DNA of 64,000 bases from GCA-2705995 sp048267965 (GCA_048267965.1 JBLWWK010000001.1:62001-126000); one strand, 5' to 3'. Positions 40,621 to 50,340 are shown, counted from the first letter of the stretch. Translations and numbers: made by a program. The notes: generated from the sequence alone by a model not told the origin.

Positions 40621-42987
40621 ATGTTCGTAATAAAAAGAGACGGTAGAAAAGAGTCTATCAAATTTGATAAAATACAAGGTCGTGTTAAAAAGTTATGCTA
40701 CGGTTTGCACCAAAGTGTAGACCCAGTGAAAATTTCAATGCGCGTAATTGAAGGTATCTACGAGGGAGTAACTACTTCTGAGTTAGATAATTTAGCTTCT
40801 GAAGTGGCGGCTAGTATGACCACCACTCACCCAGATTACGCCATCTTAGCGGCTCGAATTGCCGTTTCTAATTTGCACAAGAGTACAAAGAAGTCTTTCT
40901 CAGAAACGATGAAAGATATGTACGAATATATCGACCCGAAAACGGGAGAAGAAGCTCCTTTGCTTTCAAAAGAGGTATACGAAATCATTGAAGAAAATGC
41001 TGAATTGTTAGATTCTAGTATTATTTACGACCGTGATTTTGGGTACGATTTCTTTGGCTTCAAAACGTTAGAGCGCGCCTATTTAATGAAGCTAAAAGGG
41101 CAAATTGTAGAAAGACCACAACATATGTTAATGCGTGTTTCTGTAGGTATTCACAAGAAAGATATTGAGTCGGCAATTAAAACCTACAACCTGATGAGTG
41201 AGCGTTGGTTTACACATGCTACACCAACTCTTTTTAACTCAGGTACTCCTAAACCGCAGATGTCTTCTTGTTTCTTACTAACAACCAAAGACGATAGTAT
41301 TGATGGTATTTACGATACACTAAAGCAGTGTGCTAAAATTAGCCAATCTGCAGGTGGTATTGGTTTGGCAATTCACGATATTAGAGCAACAGGTTCGTAC
41401 ATTAAAGGAACCAACGGAACTTCTAACGGTATTGTACCTATGTTGCGCGTGTTTAACGATACTGCTCGCTATGTAGACCAAGGTGGTGGAAAACGTAAAG
41501 GTTCTTTCGCTATTTACTTAGAGCCTTGGCATTCTGATGTTTTCGATTTTCTTGATTTGAAGAAGAATCATGGAAAAGAAGAGCAAAGAGCAAGAGATTT
41601 ATTCTATGCTCTTTGGATTCCAGATTTATTCATGAAACGCGTAGAAGAAAACGGAGATTGGACATTGATGGATCCGAATGTTTGTACAGGCTTGTCTGAA
41701 TGTTGGGGAGAGGAATTCGAAAAACTGTACACCAAATACGAGCAAGAAGGTAAAGGAAGAAAAACCATTAAAGCACAAGAGCTTTGGTTTAAAATCTTAG
41801 AATCTCAAATAGAAACAGGCACGCCTTATATGCTGTATAAAGATGCAGCGAACAGCAAGTCGAATCAGCAAAATTTAGGAACCATTAAGTCGTCTAACTT
41901 ATGTACCGAAATTATCGAGTACACTTCTCCAGACGAAGTAGCGGTATGTAACTTAGCTTCAATTGCGTTGCCGAAGTTTATTGAAAACGGAAAATTTGAC
42001 CACGATAAATTGTTTGAAGTAACTTACCAAGCAACGGTGAACTTAAACCGAATTATCGATGGTAATTACTATCCCGTAAAAGAAGCGAGAAACTCGAACA
42101 TGAGACACCGCCCCATCGGGTTAGGTATTCAGGGTTTGGCAGATGCTTTTATTCTTTTACGTTACCCCTTTGAATCTGAAGAAGCAAAACAGCTGAATAA
42201 AGAAGTTCACGAAACAATTTATTACGCTGCCATGACGGCTTCTAAAGACCTAGCGAAAGAAGAAGGTGCTTACGAAACATACGAAGGATCACCTGTTTCT
42301 AAAGGTGTATTCCAATTTGATATGTGGAATGTAACTCCATCTGACCGTTGGGAGTGGGATGTGTTGAAAGAAGAAGTAAAAACACACGGTGTTAGAAACT
42401 CACTTTTATTAGCGCCAATGCCTACAGCTTCAACATCGCAAATATTAGGAAACAACGAATGTTTCGAACCGTATACTTCGAATGTTTATACACGTAGAAC
42501 TCTTTCGGGTGAGTTTGTTGTGGTAAACAAACATTTACTAAAAGATTTAGTGAAATTAGGTCTGTGGAACGAGGAGTTAAAGAACCAAATTATTGCGGCT
42601 AACGGCTCTGTTCAACAAATTGACGAGATTCCTCAGAATCTGAAAGACCTTTACAAAACAGCTTGGGAAATTAGCCAAAAAACATTGCTTGAAATGGCGG
42701 CAGATCGTGGAGCATACATTTGTCAATCTCAATCACTTAACGTGTTTATGGAGAATGCCAACTTTGCAAAGCTAACTTCAATGCACTTTTATGGCTGGAA
42801 ACAAGGTTTAAAAACAGGAATGTATTACCTTAGAACCAAAGCTGCTTCTGATGCAATTAAATTTACGGTAGATAAATCAAAATTGAATCAGCAAGAAAAA
42901 AACGCTCGATTAGAATCAGTTGCGGAAGCGTCTGAAAAAGAGCAGCTTAGTGCAGGTGCTAAAAAAGAAGCCAACAAGAAGAGTTAA
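40621..42987 (+). CDS. nrdA: Ribonucleotide reductase class I, alpha subunit
   Basis: 788 residues. The N-terminal ATP-cone (Phe-Val-Ile-Lys-Arg-Asp-Gly-Arg-Lys-Glu) provides overall activity control. Active-site residues are present: Cys in Ser-Ser-Cys-Phe-Leu, Asn-Leu-Cys-Thr-Glu, Val-Cys-Asn-Leu-Ala-Ser, and the Tyr-Tyr pair in Gly-Met-Tyr-Tyr-Leu-Arg-Thr. The C-terminal tail (Lys-Glu-Ala-Asn-Lys-Lys-Ser) contains no cysteine pair, which class I alpha subunits normally use to pass electrons from thioredoxin to the active site. A terminator follows, and downstream frames show no missing cysteine tail. Confidence 0.95.
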   Translation: MFVIKRDGRKESIKFDKIQGRVKKLCYGLHQSVDPVKISMRVIEGIYEGVTTSELDNLASEVAASMTTTHPDYAILAARIAVSNLHKSTKKSFSETMKDMYEYIDPKTGEEAPLLSKEVYEIIEENAELLDSSIIYDRDFGYDFFGFKTLERAYLMKLKGQIVERPQHMLMRVSVGIHKKDIESAIKTYNLMSERWFTHATPTLFNSGTPKPQMSSCFLLTTKDDSIDGIYDTLKQCAKISQSAGGIGLAIHDIRATGSYIKGTNGTSNGIVPMLRVFNDTARYVDQGGGKRKGSFAIYLEPWHSDVFDFLDLKKNHGKEEQRARDLFYALWIPDLFMKRVEENGDWTLMDPNVCTGLSECWGEEFEKLYTKYEQEGKGRKTIKAQELWFKILESQIETGTPYMLYKDAANSKSNQQNLGTIKSSNLCTEIIEYTSPDEVAVCNLASIALPKFIENGKFDHDKLFEVTYQATVNLNRIIDGNYYPVKEARNSNMRHRPIGLGIQGLADAFILLRYPFESEEAKQLNKEVHETIYYAAMTASKDLAKEEGAYETYEGSPVSKGVFQFDMWNVTPSDRWEWDVLKEEVKTHGVRNSLLLAPMPTASTSQILGNNECFEPYTSNVYTRRTLSGEFVVVNKHLLKDLVKLGLWNEELKNQIIAANGSVQQIDEIPQNLKDLYKTAWEISQKTLLEMAADRGAYICQSQSLNVFMENANFAKLTSMHFYGWKQGLKTGMYYLRTKAASDAIKFTVDKSKLNQQEKNARLESVAEASEKEQLSAGAKKEANKKS

Positions 42988-43015
42988 GCTTTTCAACGTT
43001 AACAATATGCCAACA

Positions 43016-43057
43016 GAAGCGCTCCATGAGAAATTGTGGGGCGCTTCGCTTTTTTTT
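43016..43057 (+). terminator. nrdBA terminator
   Basis: GAAGCGCTCC (43016-43025) pairs with GGGGCGCTTC (about 43038-43047), then T8. Confidence 0.85.
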
Positions 43058-43185
43058 ACATTTTCGCGGTCTTCAAAACAACGGATGCCGGCTAAAGTAG
43101 AGTGATTCTAAATAAAGGTGGTTGACAATTCAATGACATTGAAAACACTCACTATGGTCACTTTTGTATTCGAAAATTAACGAAG

Positions 43186-44415
43186 TTGGATTATTTCAAA
43201 TCAATAGCATTTACCCATAAAACGGTAGGTTTAGAAAAGGTAGCCAAGTTTCATATTCCAGAAGACGAATATGATCAACGACTTACTGCCTTCAAAAAAG
43301 AACTAAACCTAGACGAGTTGATGTTTCTATCAACTTGCAACCGAGTAGAAATTTATTTCTGCACCCAGTCGGTAATCAACGATGCATTTCTTCGTAAATT
43401 TTATTCTCAACTTTATCCTTCTTGGTCTCAAGAAGAATTGTCTGATGTAATCGATTTAACCCGAGTTGAAGACGGCCTAGATGCGGTTCGTCACATATTT
43501 CACGTTACGGGCTCTCTCGATTCACTTGTGGTAGGTGAGCGAGAAATTCTTACCCAGTTTAGAAAAGCCTACGATAAAGCGCTAGAACTAAAGCTTACCG
43601 GAGATTTTCTTCGTTTAGCAGATCGTGCAGCTATCGAAACAGCCAAAAGAATTTTTACCGAAACAGACATTGCTAATCGTCCGGTTTCAGTAGTCAATCT
43701 AGCGGCAAGAGGCTTAATGGCTTACAACCTCGAACAAGATGCGAGAATTTTAGTGGTAGGAGCCGGAGTTACCAACACTGCAATGCTTAAGAAACTGAAA
43801 AAGCAAGGCTATCACAACTTTGCTATTTTCAACAGAACTTTTTCGAAAGCACAAGCATTGGCCAACGAAATTGGCGGAGACGCTTACGCCCTAAATCAAC
43901 TCGATAATTTTACTAAAGGGTTCGATGTGATTTTAACCTGCACCGGAGCAACCGAGCAAATAATTACAAAAGACCTTTACACCCACCTTTTACAAGAAGA
44001 TACCAACCAAAAATTTGTAGTTGATTTAGCCATACCGAACGATTTCGATACCAAAATTAAAGAAAGCCATCCGGTAGAGTTAATTGAGGTAGAATCGTTA
44101 AAAGAAATGGCCCAGAAAAACCTAAGCGAACGCAAAAAAGCCATGGTTTTCTGTGAGCAAATCATCGATGAAAAATTGGCAGAATTCGAAGCGGTTTACA
44201 GAGATCGCCAAATCGAATTAACGGTAAGAGAAGTGCCAAAACAAGTAAAAGCCATCAAAGACAAAACGTTAAACGAGGTTTTTGCTAAACAACTTTCACA
44301 AGTAGACGAAGAAACCAAGCTGCTTATGGGCGAAATGCTTTCTTACATGGAAAAGAAAGTAAACGCAATTACCATGAAAAAAGCGAAAGAAATTTTTACG
44401 CAGCGCAACGTCTAA
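43186..44415 (+). CDS. hemA: Glutamyl-tRNA reductase
   Basis: First enzyme of C5-pathway tetrapyrrole synthesis, making glutamate-1-semialdehyde from Glu-tRNA. 409 residues. Catalytic Cys51 in Leu-Ser-Thr-Cys-Asn-Arg-Val-Glu-Ile-Tyr, Val-Val-Gly-Glu-Arg-Glu-Ile-Leu-Thr-Gln, and the NADPH site Val-Val-Gly-Ala-Gly. The start is TTG at 43186 (Met-Asp-Tyr-Phe-Lys); no ATG precedes the conserved part. CACTTTTG at 43159-43166 is a near -7 element. Heads hemA-hemC-hemD. Confidence 0.95.
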   Translation: MDYFKSIAFTHKTVGLEKVAKFHIPEDEYDQRLTAFKKELNLDELMFLSTCNRVEIYFCTQSVINDAFLRKFYSQLYPSWSQEELSDVIDLTRVEDGLDAVRHIFHVTGSLDSLVVGEREILTQFRKAYDKALELKLTGDFLRLADRAAIETAKRIFTETDIANRPVSVVNLAARGLMAYNLEQDARILVVGAGVTNTAMLKKLKKQGYHNFAIFNRTFSKAQALANEIGGDAYALNQLDNFTKGFDVILTCTGATEQIITKDLYTHLLQEDTNQKFVVDLAIPNDFDTKIKESHPVELIEVESLKEMAQKNLSERKKAMVFCEQIIDEKLAEFEAVYRDRQIELTVREVPKQVKAIKDKTLNEVFAKQLSQVDEETKLLMGEMLSYMEKKVNAITMKKAKEIFTQRNV

Positions 44416-44439
44416 TCAAACTGAACTCATTCAATTCTT

Positions 44440-45330
44440 ATGAAAATCACTATTGGTAGTAGAGGCTCAGACCTTGCACTATGGCAAGCAAATCATGTTA
44501 AAAACAGATTTGAAAGCCTTGGAGCAGAGGTAACCATTAACATCATAAAAACACAAGGCGATAAAATTCAGCACTTGAGTTTCGATAAAATGGAAGGGAA
44601 AGGCTTTTTCACGAAAGAAATAGAAGCTGCCTTGCTCGCCAAAGAAATTGATTTAGCGGTTCATTCCCATAAAGATTTAGAAACTACCCAGCCTGAAGGC
44701 TTAGCCATTGCAGCCGTTTCTGAACGAGAAGATCCATCAGAATTGGTGTTAATTAGAAAAGAATCTGTTGATTCTCAAAGAATGTTTGAGTTCAAAGAAG
44801 GCGCTGTTGTTGGTACTAGCTCTGCAAGAAGAAAATCGCAGCTCTTACATTATCGCCCTGATATCGAAATTAAAGACCTAAGAGGGAACGTACCTACCCG
44901 CATCAATAAACTAAGAAATGGTGAATACGATGCAATTATGGCGGCTAACGCAGGCATTGCTCGCTTGCAACTGAACCTAGACGATCTACATGTTATAAAG
45001 CCTAAACCTACTGAGTTTGTGCCCGCACCAGCACAAGGCGTTTTAGGCTTACAGGTGCGCGAAGAAGACCAAGATATTTACGACTTTGTTCGTCAGCTAA
45101 ACGATGAAGAAGTAGAACAGCGCATTGCTATTGAGCGTGGTGTGCTGAAAACATTTAACGGAGGTTGTCAACTTCCATTAGGGGTTTATTGTGAGAAAAA
45201 TGCTAACGGCTACAAAGTGTGGTCAGCTATGGCAGATGCTTGGAATGCACCTCTGCGTAAAGATTATATAGAAGCAACAGAAAGTGAAAATCTGGCTAAC
45301 GAAATTGTTAACCGCTTAAAAAAAAAGTGA
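44440..45330 (+). CDS. hemC: Porphobilinogen deaminase
   Basis: Polymerises porphobilinogen to hydroxymethylbilane. 296 residues. The dipyrromethane-binding cysteine is at about residue 243 (Asn-Gly-Gly-Cys-Gln-Leu-Pro-Leu-Gly). Also Gly-Ser-Arg-Gly-Ser-(x)2-Ala-Leu-Trp-Gln-Ala and Val-His-Ser-His-Lys-Asp-Leu. Overlaps hemD by four bases (GTGA). Confidence 0.96.
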   Translation: MKITIGSRGSDLALWQANHVKNRFESLGAEVTINIIKTQGDKIQHLSFDKMEGKGFFTKEIEAALLAKEIDLAVHSHKDLETTQPEGLAIAAVSEREDPSELVLIRKESVDSQRMFEFKEGAVVGTSSARRKSQLLHYRPDIEIKDLRGNVPTRINKLRNGEYDAIMAANAGIARLQLNLDDLHVIKPKPTEFVPAPAQGVLGLQVREEDQDIYDFVRQLNDEEVEQRIAIERGVLKTFNGGCQLPLGVYCEKNANGYKVWSAMADAWNAPLRKDYIEATESENLANEIVNRLKKK

Positions 45331-45995
45331 GTAAATCAGTTTTAATTACACGTGAATTAGATGATAATTCTTTGTTTGCGAGAGTTTTAATAGAAAAAGG
45401 ACTCAAAGTTTTTGGTCAACCGTTTATCGAAACTAAACCGATTCCGTTTTCATCAATTCCAGTAACCGATTGGGTGTTTTTTAGCAGCAGAAGAGCCATC
45501 GAACATTTCTTTTCTCAAGCAAAAACTATTCCTGCCAACGTTAAATGGGCAGCTCTTTCAGAAGGAACCGCTCAAGAGTTAAAGAAGCATGTTTCTAACA
45601 TTCATTTTGTAGGAACCAAAATTAAAACACCCGAAATAGCACAAGAATTTGCGGTAGAATGCGAGAACAAAAGTGTGCTCTTTCCTATGGCCATTGATTC
45701 GTTACAATCGGTGCAAAAGAACCTTTCTTTCTCTACCAGAGTGGTGAACTTATTTGTTTATAAAACACTTGAACTAACAAAAGAATCGGTTCCTACCGTT
45801 GATAGAGTTGTGTTTACCAGCCCATCGAATGTGAGAGGTTACCTCAATAGCACAGCCTGGAAACCTGAACAACAAATGGCTGTTGCCATCGGAGAAAGTA
45901 CTTCTTACGAGCTTAAAAATCATGGAATTAAAAACATTGTAGCCAATAGTTATTCAGAATTGGCCTTGTCAGATGCGGTAATGAAAACCCTCTAA
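45327..45995 (+). CDS. hemD: Uroporphyrinogen-III synthase
   Basis: 222 residues, poorly conserved family, recognised by context and by Phe-Phe-Ser-Ser-Arg-Arg-Ala-Ile-Glu-His-Phe, Val-(x)4-Phe-Thr-Ser-Pro-Ser-Asn-Val-Arg-Gly-Tyr and Val-Ala-Ile-Gly-Glu-Ser-Thr. Starts at a GTG overlapping the hemC stop. hemE and hemB are not nearby. Carries two exact repeat motifs 179 bases apart in opposite orientation. Confidence 0.9.
   Translation: MSKSVLITRELDDNSLFARVLIEKGLKVFGQPFIETKPIPFSSIPVTDWVFFSSRRAIEHFFSQAKTIPANVKWAALSEGTAQELKKHVSNIHFVGTKIKTPEIAQEFAVECENKSVLFPMAIDSLQSVQKNLSFSTRVVNLFVYKTLELTKESVPTVDRVVFTSPSNVRGYLNSTAWKPEQQMAVAIGESTSYELKNHGIKNIVANSYSELALSDAVMKTL
45609..45617 (+). repeat. GTAGGAACC motif, copy 19
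   Basis: Val-Gly-Thr in hemD. Confidence 0.8.
45788..45796 (-). repeat. GTAGGAACC motif, copy 20
   Basis: Full CGGTTCCTACCG at 45787-45798; Val-Pro-Thr in hemD. Confidence 0.9.
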
Positions 45996-46113
45996 ACCCA
46001 ATCTTCTTCCGTTTTTTGGCGTAATAACGATAGAAAAAAGCCTTTTTCATGTAAATCGATGTTTTTGAATCGGCTAATCGCAAAAGTTGTCTGAAAGTAG
46101 CTGGCGATTTTGC

Positions 46114-46121
46114 TACATTTG
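46114..46121 (+). promoter_or_regulatory. Putative -7 element for subtilase gene
   Basis: TACATTTG, 24 bases before the ATG at 46145. Confidence 0.45.
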
Positions 46122-46144
46122 GTAATCTACTAAAACGGATTACT

Positions 46145-49100
46145 ATGAAGAAAACGTTTACAATCGTTTCATTAATTGCTTTATCGTTAAGTAGTTGGAG
46201 TCAGATTCAATCAGACACTCAACAACCTGCTCTAACCTCAGAAGAAAAGGCTAAAAAGCTAGAAAAGCTAGGCCAACGCTTAGAAATTGAATACTACAAA
46301 AATATTGAGAAAGCCCGCGAAATTGCTCGCAAGAGCGGGCAACCATTGAAATATAGCACACCCACTGCAGACTTTGAATTGGTGGGTTTAGATGAGAAAA
46401 ATCGCTTAGTTTATTATACAACTCACAACTTCGATGCGGCAGAATCTACGGGAACTAGCGAAGTTTGGGCCAGTACACCCACAGGTTATGGCTTAACTGG
46501 TGGCGGCCTGAGTATTGGCGAGTGGGATGGTGGCGCTGTTCTTACTACCCATCAAGAGTTTGGTTCGCGGGTTACTCAGGTAGATGGTGCTAGTTCATTG
46601 AGCTCTCATGCCACACACGTTGCCGGAACTCTCATTGCCGCTGGGGTAGATCCCTCAGCAAAAGGGATGGCTTACGATGCCAACCTATCTGCTCACGATT
46701 GGAATAATGACGATGCTGAAATGGCTGCATACGCGGCTACAGGCCTAGTTTCTAATCATAGCTATGGTACAATTTCAGGCTGGCGAGAGAATAACGGAAC
46801 TTGGGAATGGTGGGGAGATACTACCATTAGCGCCACAGAAGACGATAACTTCGGTAAATATTCTACCTCTGCTAGAGATTGGGACAGTATTGCGTGGCTA
46901 GCGCCTAATTATCTAATCGTAAAATCGGCAGGTAACGACAGAAATGATGGTCCGCCTGCAGGTACAACCAGCCACGAAGTAATGGTTTTTAGCGGAGGAA
47001 GTTGGGTAGGAATTCCCAGCAATACATACCGCCCACAAGATGGCGGAGTAGATGGCTACGACTGCATGTCGATAAAAGGCACCGCCAAAAATATTTTAAC
47101 GGTAGGAGCCGTTTTCGATATCCCTGGAGGGTATTCTAATCCGAACGATGTGGTTATGACTTCTTTTAGTAATTGGGGGCCTACCGATGATGGAAGAATT
47201 AAACCAGACCTTGTAGGAAATGGAGTTGGTTTATATTCTACGAGTTCTTCGGGAAACACCAATTATTACAACTCTTCGGGTACTTCTATGAGTTCTCCAA
47301 ATGTGGCGGGGTCGCTGTTGCTGTTGCAAGAAATGTATAACGATAGCAACAACGTATTTATGCTTTCATCTACTTTAAAAGGGCTGGCATTGCACACTGC
47401 AGATGAAGCCGGAGCTAATGATGGTCCAGATTATTCGAATGGTTGGGGATTGCTAAACACAAAATCGGCAGCTGATGTAATTGCCGATACTGTTGCCAAC
47501 CGTATTTTAGAAGAAAACCTTACCAACAATGCCACCTATACTTACACTGTATATTCTGACGGAACACAGCCGCTAGCGGCAACTATATGCTGGAACGACC
47601 CACCGGGATTACCAAAATCTGCATTAGACGATACGGCTTCTAATCTTATTAACGATTTAGATTTACGAATTCTCGATTCAGGTGGGAGCACATTTCAACC
47701 ATGGATTTTAGATCCTGCTAATCCGAGTGCGGCTGCAACAACGGGCGATAATTTTAGAGACAATGTAGAGAAGGTGTTTATCGCTAATCCTGTTGCTGGG
47801 TTTTATACCATTCAGGTTACACATAAAGGAACATTGCATGGGAGTCAGCCACAAGAATTTTCGGTAATTGCTACAGGTTTAGCGGTTTCTGGAATAACGG
47901 CTCCTCTAGCAGATTTTTCAGCATCCGATTCTACAATTTGTGTGGGCGATATGGTCACCTTTACCGATTTATCGCAAAATTCACCTGATACTTGGTCTTG
48001 GGTAATTAACGGTGCGAACCCATCTACCAGTTCACTTCAAAATCCTGCAGTGCAGTTTGATACTCCTGGTAGCTACACGGTAGAATTAACAGCTAGCAAT
48101 CCTGCGGGTTCTGATACCGAAACCAAGTTGATGTTTATTGAGGTAATTGCCTATCCGCAAGTTGATTTTACGGAGGTAATAGCTTCAGGACAAGATACTT
48201 TTTGCGTAAACGAGCCCGATTTTGATATAACTACCGCGTCTCCATTTGGTGGCGTTTTTAGCGGTTCTCCTATAGTTGTAGACAGTCTGTTTTCGGCTTC
48301 TGCCGCAGGTGTAGGGCCCCATGAAGTTTATTATTCGGTAGATTCAATAGGATGTATCACAACTGATACGGTTTCGATAGAAGTAATTGCGGTTCCTACC
48401 GTTACCCACACATCTGGCTCTACGGTTTGTGATGCAACCCCTGCCTTTGTAATAACTGGTGGTTCGCCAGCGGGCGGTGTTTATTCGGGGCCAGGAGTGG
48501 TTAATGCACAAGAATTTAACCCGGCTTTGGCTGGGGTAGGAACCCATGTTGTCACCTATTCGTATACCAACGCTCAAGGATGTAGCAACACCGCAACGGT
48601 TCAATTTGAGGTAACTCCTAGCCCTACAGTAGATGCGGGTGCATATCCTGTTTTGTGTAGCAGTTCATCACCCATTCCACTGGTAGGAACCCCTGCAGGC
48701 GGGCAATTCAGTGGGCCAGGCGTACAAGCTGGAATGTTTGAGCCTATATTGGCTGGAGCCGGTACACATTCTGTAATTTACACACTTACCAGCGGAACGT
48801 GTACTGTTTACGATACCGTTTCTATAACGGTGGATGCCTTGCCTACTGTAACCTTGTCGGCAATAAATGATGTGTGTTTAAATGCAGGTTTGGTAACGCT
48901 TACACAAGGTTTACCCATTGGAGGTACTTATTTTGGAGTTGGAGTAGCTTCTGGTTCTTTCGATCCGGTAGCTACAGGAATTGGAACTCAGCAGATTGGA
49001 TATGCTTTTACCAATTCTAATGGATGTTCAGATACCGCTTATACTACTGTAAATGTGGTAAATGGCGTAACGGTATCCACCACCCCAGTAACAGGGATTT

Positions 49101-50230
49101 GCGAGTTAGAAACTCCGTTTACCTTAACAATGGGCTCACCAGCTGGAGGAGTTTATTCAGGCGTAGGAGTGGTGAACGATACGGTTTTTGATCCGAGTTT
49201 GAGTGGTTCTGGCACGTTCGATATAGTGTATTCTTACAACGTAAACGGTTGTGTAGATGCCGATACCAATACCATTACGGTAGATGAAATGCCCCTAGTT
49301 AATTTTGATGATTTAGGAGTAGTTTGTATTTCAGACCCTGTGATTAACTTGGTAGGAGGAACTCCAGTAGGCGGTGTTTATGCAGGGCCATTTGTTTCTA
49401 ATGGTCAGTTTGATCCGCAGGCTGCAGGAATAGGAATTACTACTCTTACTTATACCGTGATCAACGGAAGCTGCACAGCTATAGATTCGGCAACGGTAGA
49501 AGTGAACGATGGTTCAGTGGAGATTTTAAATTTTGTAGATGAATTGTGTGAGAACGATCCTCCGGTTGTGTTAATGCCTAATCCACCAGGAGGTGTGCTT
49601 ACAGGCCCGGGGTTAACGGCTAATCTATTTTTAGCAGGCGATGCAGGAGTAGGAACCCATACCATTTCTTATTCTACTACAGGTGCTTGTAGTGATACTG
49701 CCGATTATTCAGTAACAGTTCATCCTAACCCTGTAATCAATTCTATTACAGGTCCTCCAGTAGTGTTTATTAACTCAACCTATACGTATTCGGTTCCTGC
49801 CAATAATGGTTCTGCTTATGAGTGGATTGTAACTGGTGGCGATACGAATTTTACCACAAATAATGCGGTAAATATTACATGGGGATCGGGTTTAGAAGGA
49901 TTTATAGAGGTGTTTGAAACCAATCAATTTGGGTGCGTAGATAGCACGATGATTCGAGTAGATTTAAAAGCATCTAGTGTTAAAGAACTAGCAAGTGAAG
50001 GCCGTGTAATCGTGTATCCGAATCCTACTACCCGAGAGATTGCAATTGTGGCTACTTCGAAAATGGAAGTTGTGCGCATTTTTGCTGTAAACGGGCAGAT
50101 GTTGCAAGAAGTGAACAATGTTAACGCATTAGAAACGCAAGTAGATGTTTCGGCACTTGCACAAGGCGTTTATTGGGTAGAGATTTCAGGAGAAAATCAC
50201 CATTCGGTGGTGAAATTACTCAAACAATAA
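46145..50230 (+). CDS. Secreted S8 subtilisin-like protease with Ig repeats and type A T9SS sorting domain
   Basis: 1361 residues. Signal peptide 1-19. The S8 triad is Asp128 (Glu-Trp-Asp-Gly-Gly), His155 (Ser-His-Ala-Thr-His-Val-Ala-Gly-Thr) and Ser381 (Gly-Thr-Ser-Met-Ser-Ser-Pro-Asn). A P-domain-like beta sandwich (about 455-580) follows, then a PKD domain (about 590-675), then seven related ~85-residue repeats with Gly-(S/T)-Pro-x-Gly-Gly-x-(Y/F)-x-Gly and Gly-x-Gly-Thr signatures. The end is a Por-type sorting domain (Val-Tyr-Pro-Asn-Pro-Thr, Gly-Val-Tyr-Trp-Val-Glu-Ile). The protein should cross the outer membrane by the type IX system. Five motif copies or variants lie in this gene. 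Confidence 0.93.
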   Translation: MKKTFTIVSLIALSLSSWSQIQSDTQQPALTSEEKAKKLEKLGQRLEIEYYKNIEKAREIARKSGQPLKYSTPTADFELVGLDEKNRLVYYTTHNFDAAESTGTSEVWASTPTGYGLTGGGLSIGEWDGGAVLTTHQEFGSRVTQVDGASSLSSHATHVAGTLIAAGVDPSAKGMAYDANLSAHDWNNDDAEMAAYAATGLVSNHSYGTISGWRENNGTWEWWGDTTISATEDDNFGKYSTSARDWDSIAWLAPNYLIVKSAGNDRNDGPPAGTTSHEVMVFSGGSWVGIPSNTYRPQDGGVDGYDCMSIKGTAKNILTVGAVFDIPGGYSNPNDVVMTSFSNWGPTDDGRIKPDLVGNGVGLYSTSSSGNTNYYNSSGTSMSSPNVAGSLLLLQEMYNDSNNVFMLSSTLKGLALHTADEAGANDGPDYSNGWGLLNTKSAADVIADTVANRILEENLTNNATYTYTVYSDGTQPLAATICWNDPPGLPKSALDDTASNLINDLDLRILDSGGSTFQPWILDPANPSAAATTGDNFRDNVEKVFIANPVAGFYTIQVTHKGTLHGSQPQEFSVIATGLAVSGITAPLADFSASDSTICVGDMVTFTDLSQNSPDTWSWVINGANPSTSSLQNPAVQFDTPGSYTVELTASNPAGSDTETKLMFIEVIAYPQVDFTEVIASGQDTFCVNEPDFDITTASPFGGVFSGSPIVVDSLFSASAAGVGPHEVYYSVDSIGCITTDTVSIEVIAVPTVTHTSGSTVCDATPAFVITGGSPAGGVYSGPGVVNAQEFNPALAGVGTHVVTYSYTNAQGCSNTATVQFEVTPSPTVDAGAYPVLCSSSSPIPLVGTPAGGQFSGPGVQAGMFEPILAGAGTHSVIYTLTSGTCTVYDTVSITVDALPTVTLSAINDVCLNAGLVTLTQGLPIGGTYFGVGVASGSFDPVATGIGTQQIGYAFTNSNGCSDTAYTTVNVVNGVTVSTTPVTGICELETPFTLTMGSPAGGVYSGVGVVNDTVFDPSLSGSGTFDIVYSYNVNGCVDADTNTITVDEMPLVNFDDLGVVCISDPVINLVGGTPVGGVYAGPFVSNGQFDPQAAGIGITTLTYTVINGSCTAIDSATVEVNDGSVEILNFVDELCENDPPVVLMPNPPGGVLTGPGLTANLFLAGDAGVGTHTISYSTTGACSDTADYSVTVHPNPVINSITGPPVVFINSTYTYSVPANNGSAYEWIVTGGDTNFTTNNAVNITWGSGLEGFIEVFETNQFGCVDSTMIRVDLKASSVKELASEGRVIVYPNPTTREIAIVATSKMEVVRIFAVNGQMLQEVNNVNALETQVDVSALAQGVYWVEISGENHHSVVKLLKQ
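48391..48399 (-). repeat. GTAGGAACC motif, copy 21
   Basis: Full CGGTTCCTACCG at 48390-48401; Val-Pro-Thr in the subtilase repeat region. Confidence 0.9.
48536..48544 (+). repeat. GTAGGAACC motif, copy 22
   Basis: Val-Gly-Thr at a conserved Gly-Val-Gly-Thr-His of a subtilase Ig repeat. Confidence 0.75.
48683..48691 (+). repeat. GTAGGAACC motif, copy 23
   Basis: Val-Gly-Thr at Leu-Val-Gly-Thr-Pro-Ala-Gly-Gly of a subtilase repeat. Confidence 0.75.
49649..49657 (+). repeat. GTAGGAACC motif, copy 24
   Basis: Val-Gly-Thr at Gly-Val-Gly-Thr-His of a later subtilase repeat. Confidence 0.75.
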
Positions 50231-50245
50231 TAGCGAGAGTTTGAA

Positions 50246-50285
50246 TAAAAAAGCCTGATTGAATGCGTTCAGTCAGGCTTTTTTA
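50246..50285. terminator. Bidirectional terminator after subtilase
   Basis: GCCTGATTGAA (50253-50263) and TTCAGTCAGGC (50268-50278) form an 11-bp stem with one G-T pair, with A-run before and T6 after. Confidence 0.92.
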
Positions 50286-50340
50286 ATGCGATAAATAAGA
50301 GCAGTTACAAGAGTCTGTTCTAATCTGTATAGATTAATTT

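Noticed and set aside
42920..43105. 61-codon ORF across the nrdA end and terminator
   Set aside because: It runs through the stem-loop terminator and overlaps nrdA out of frame.
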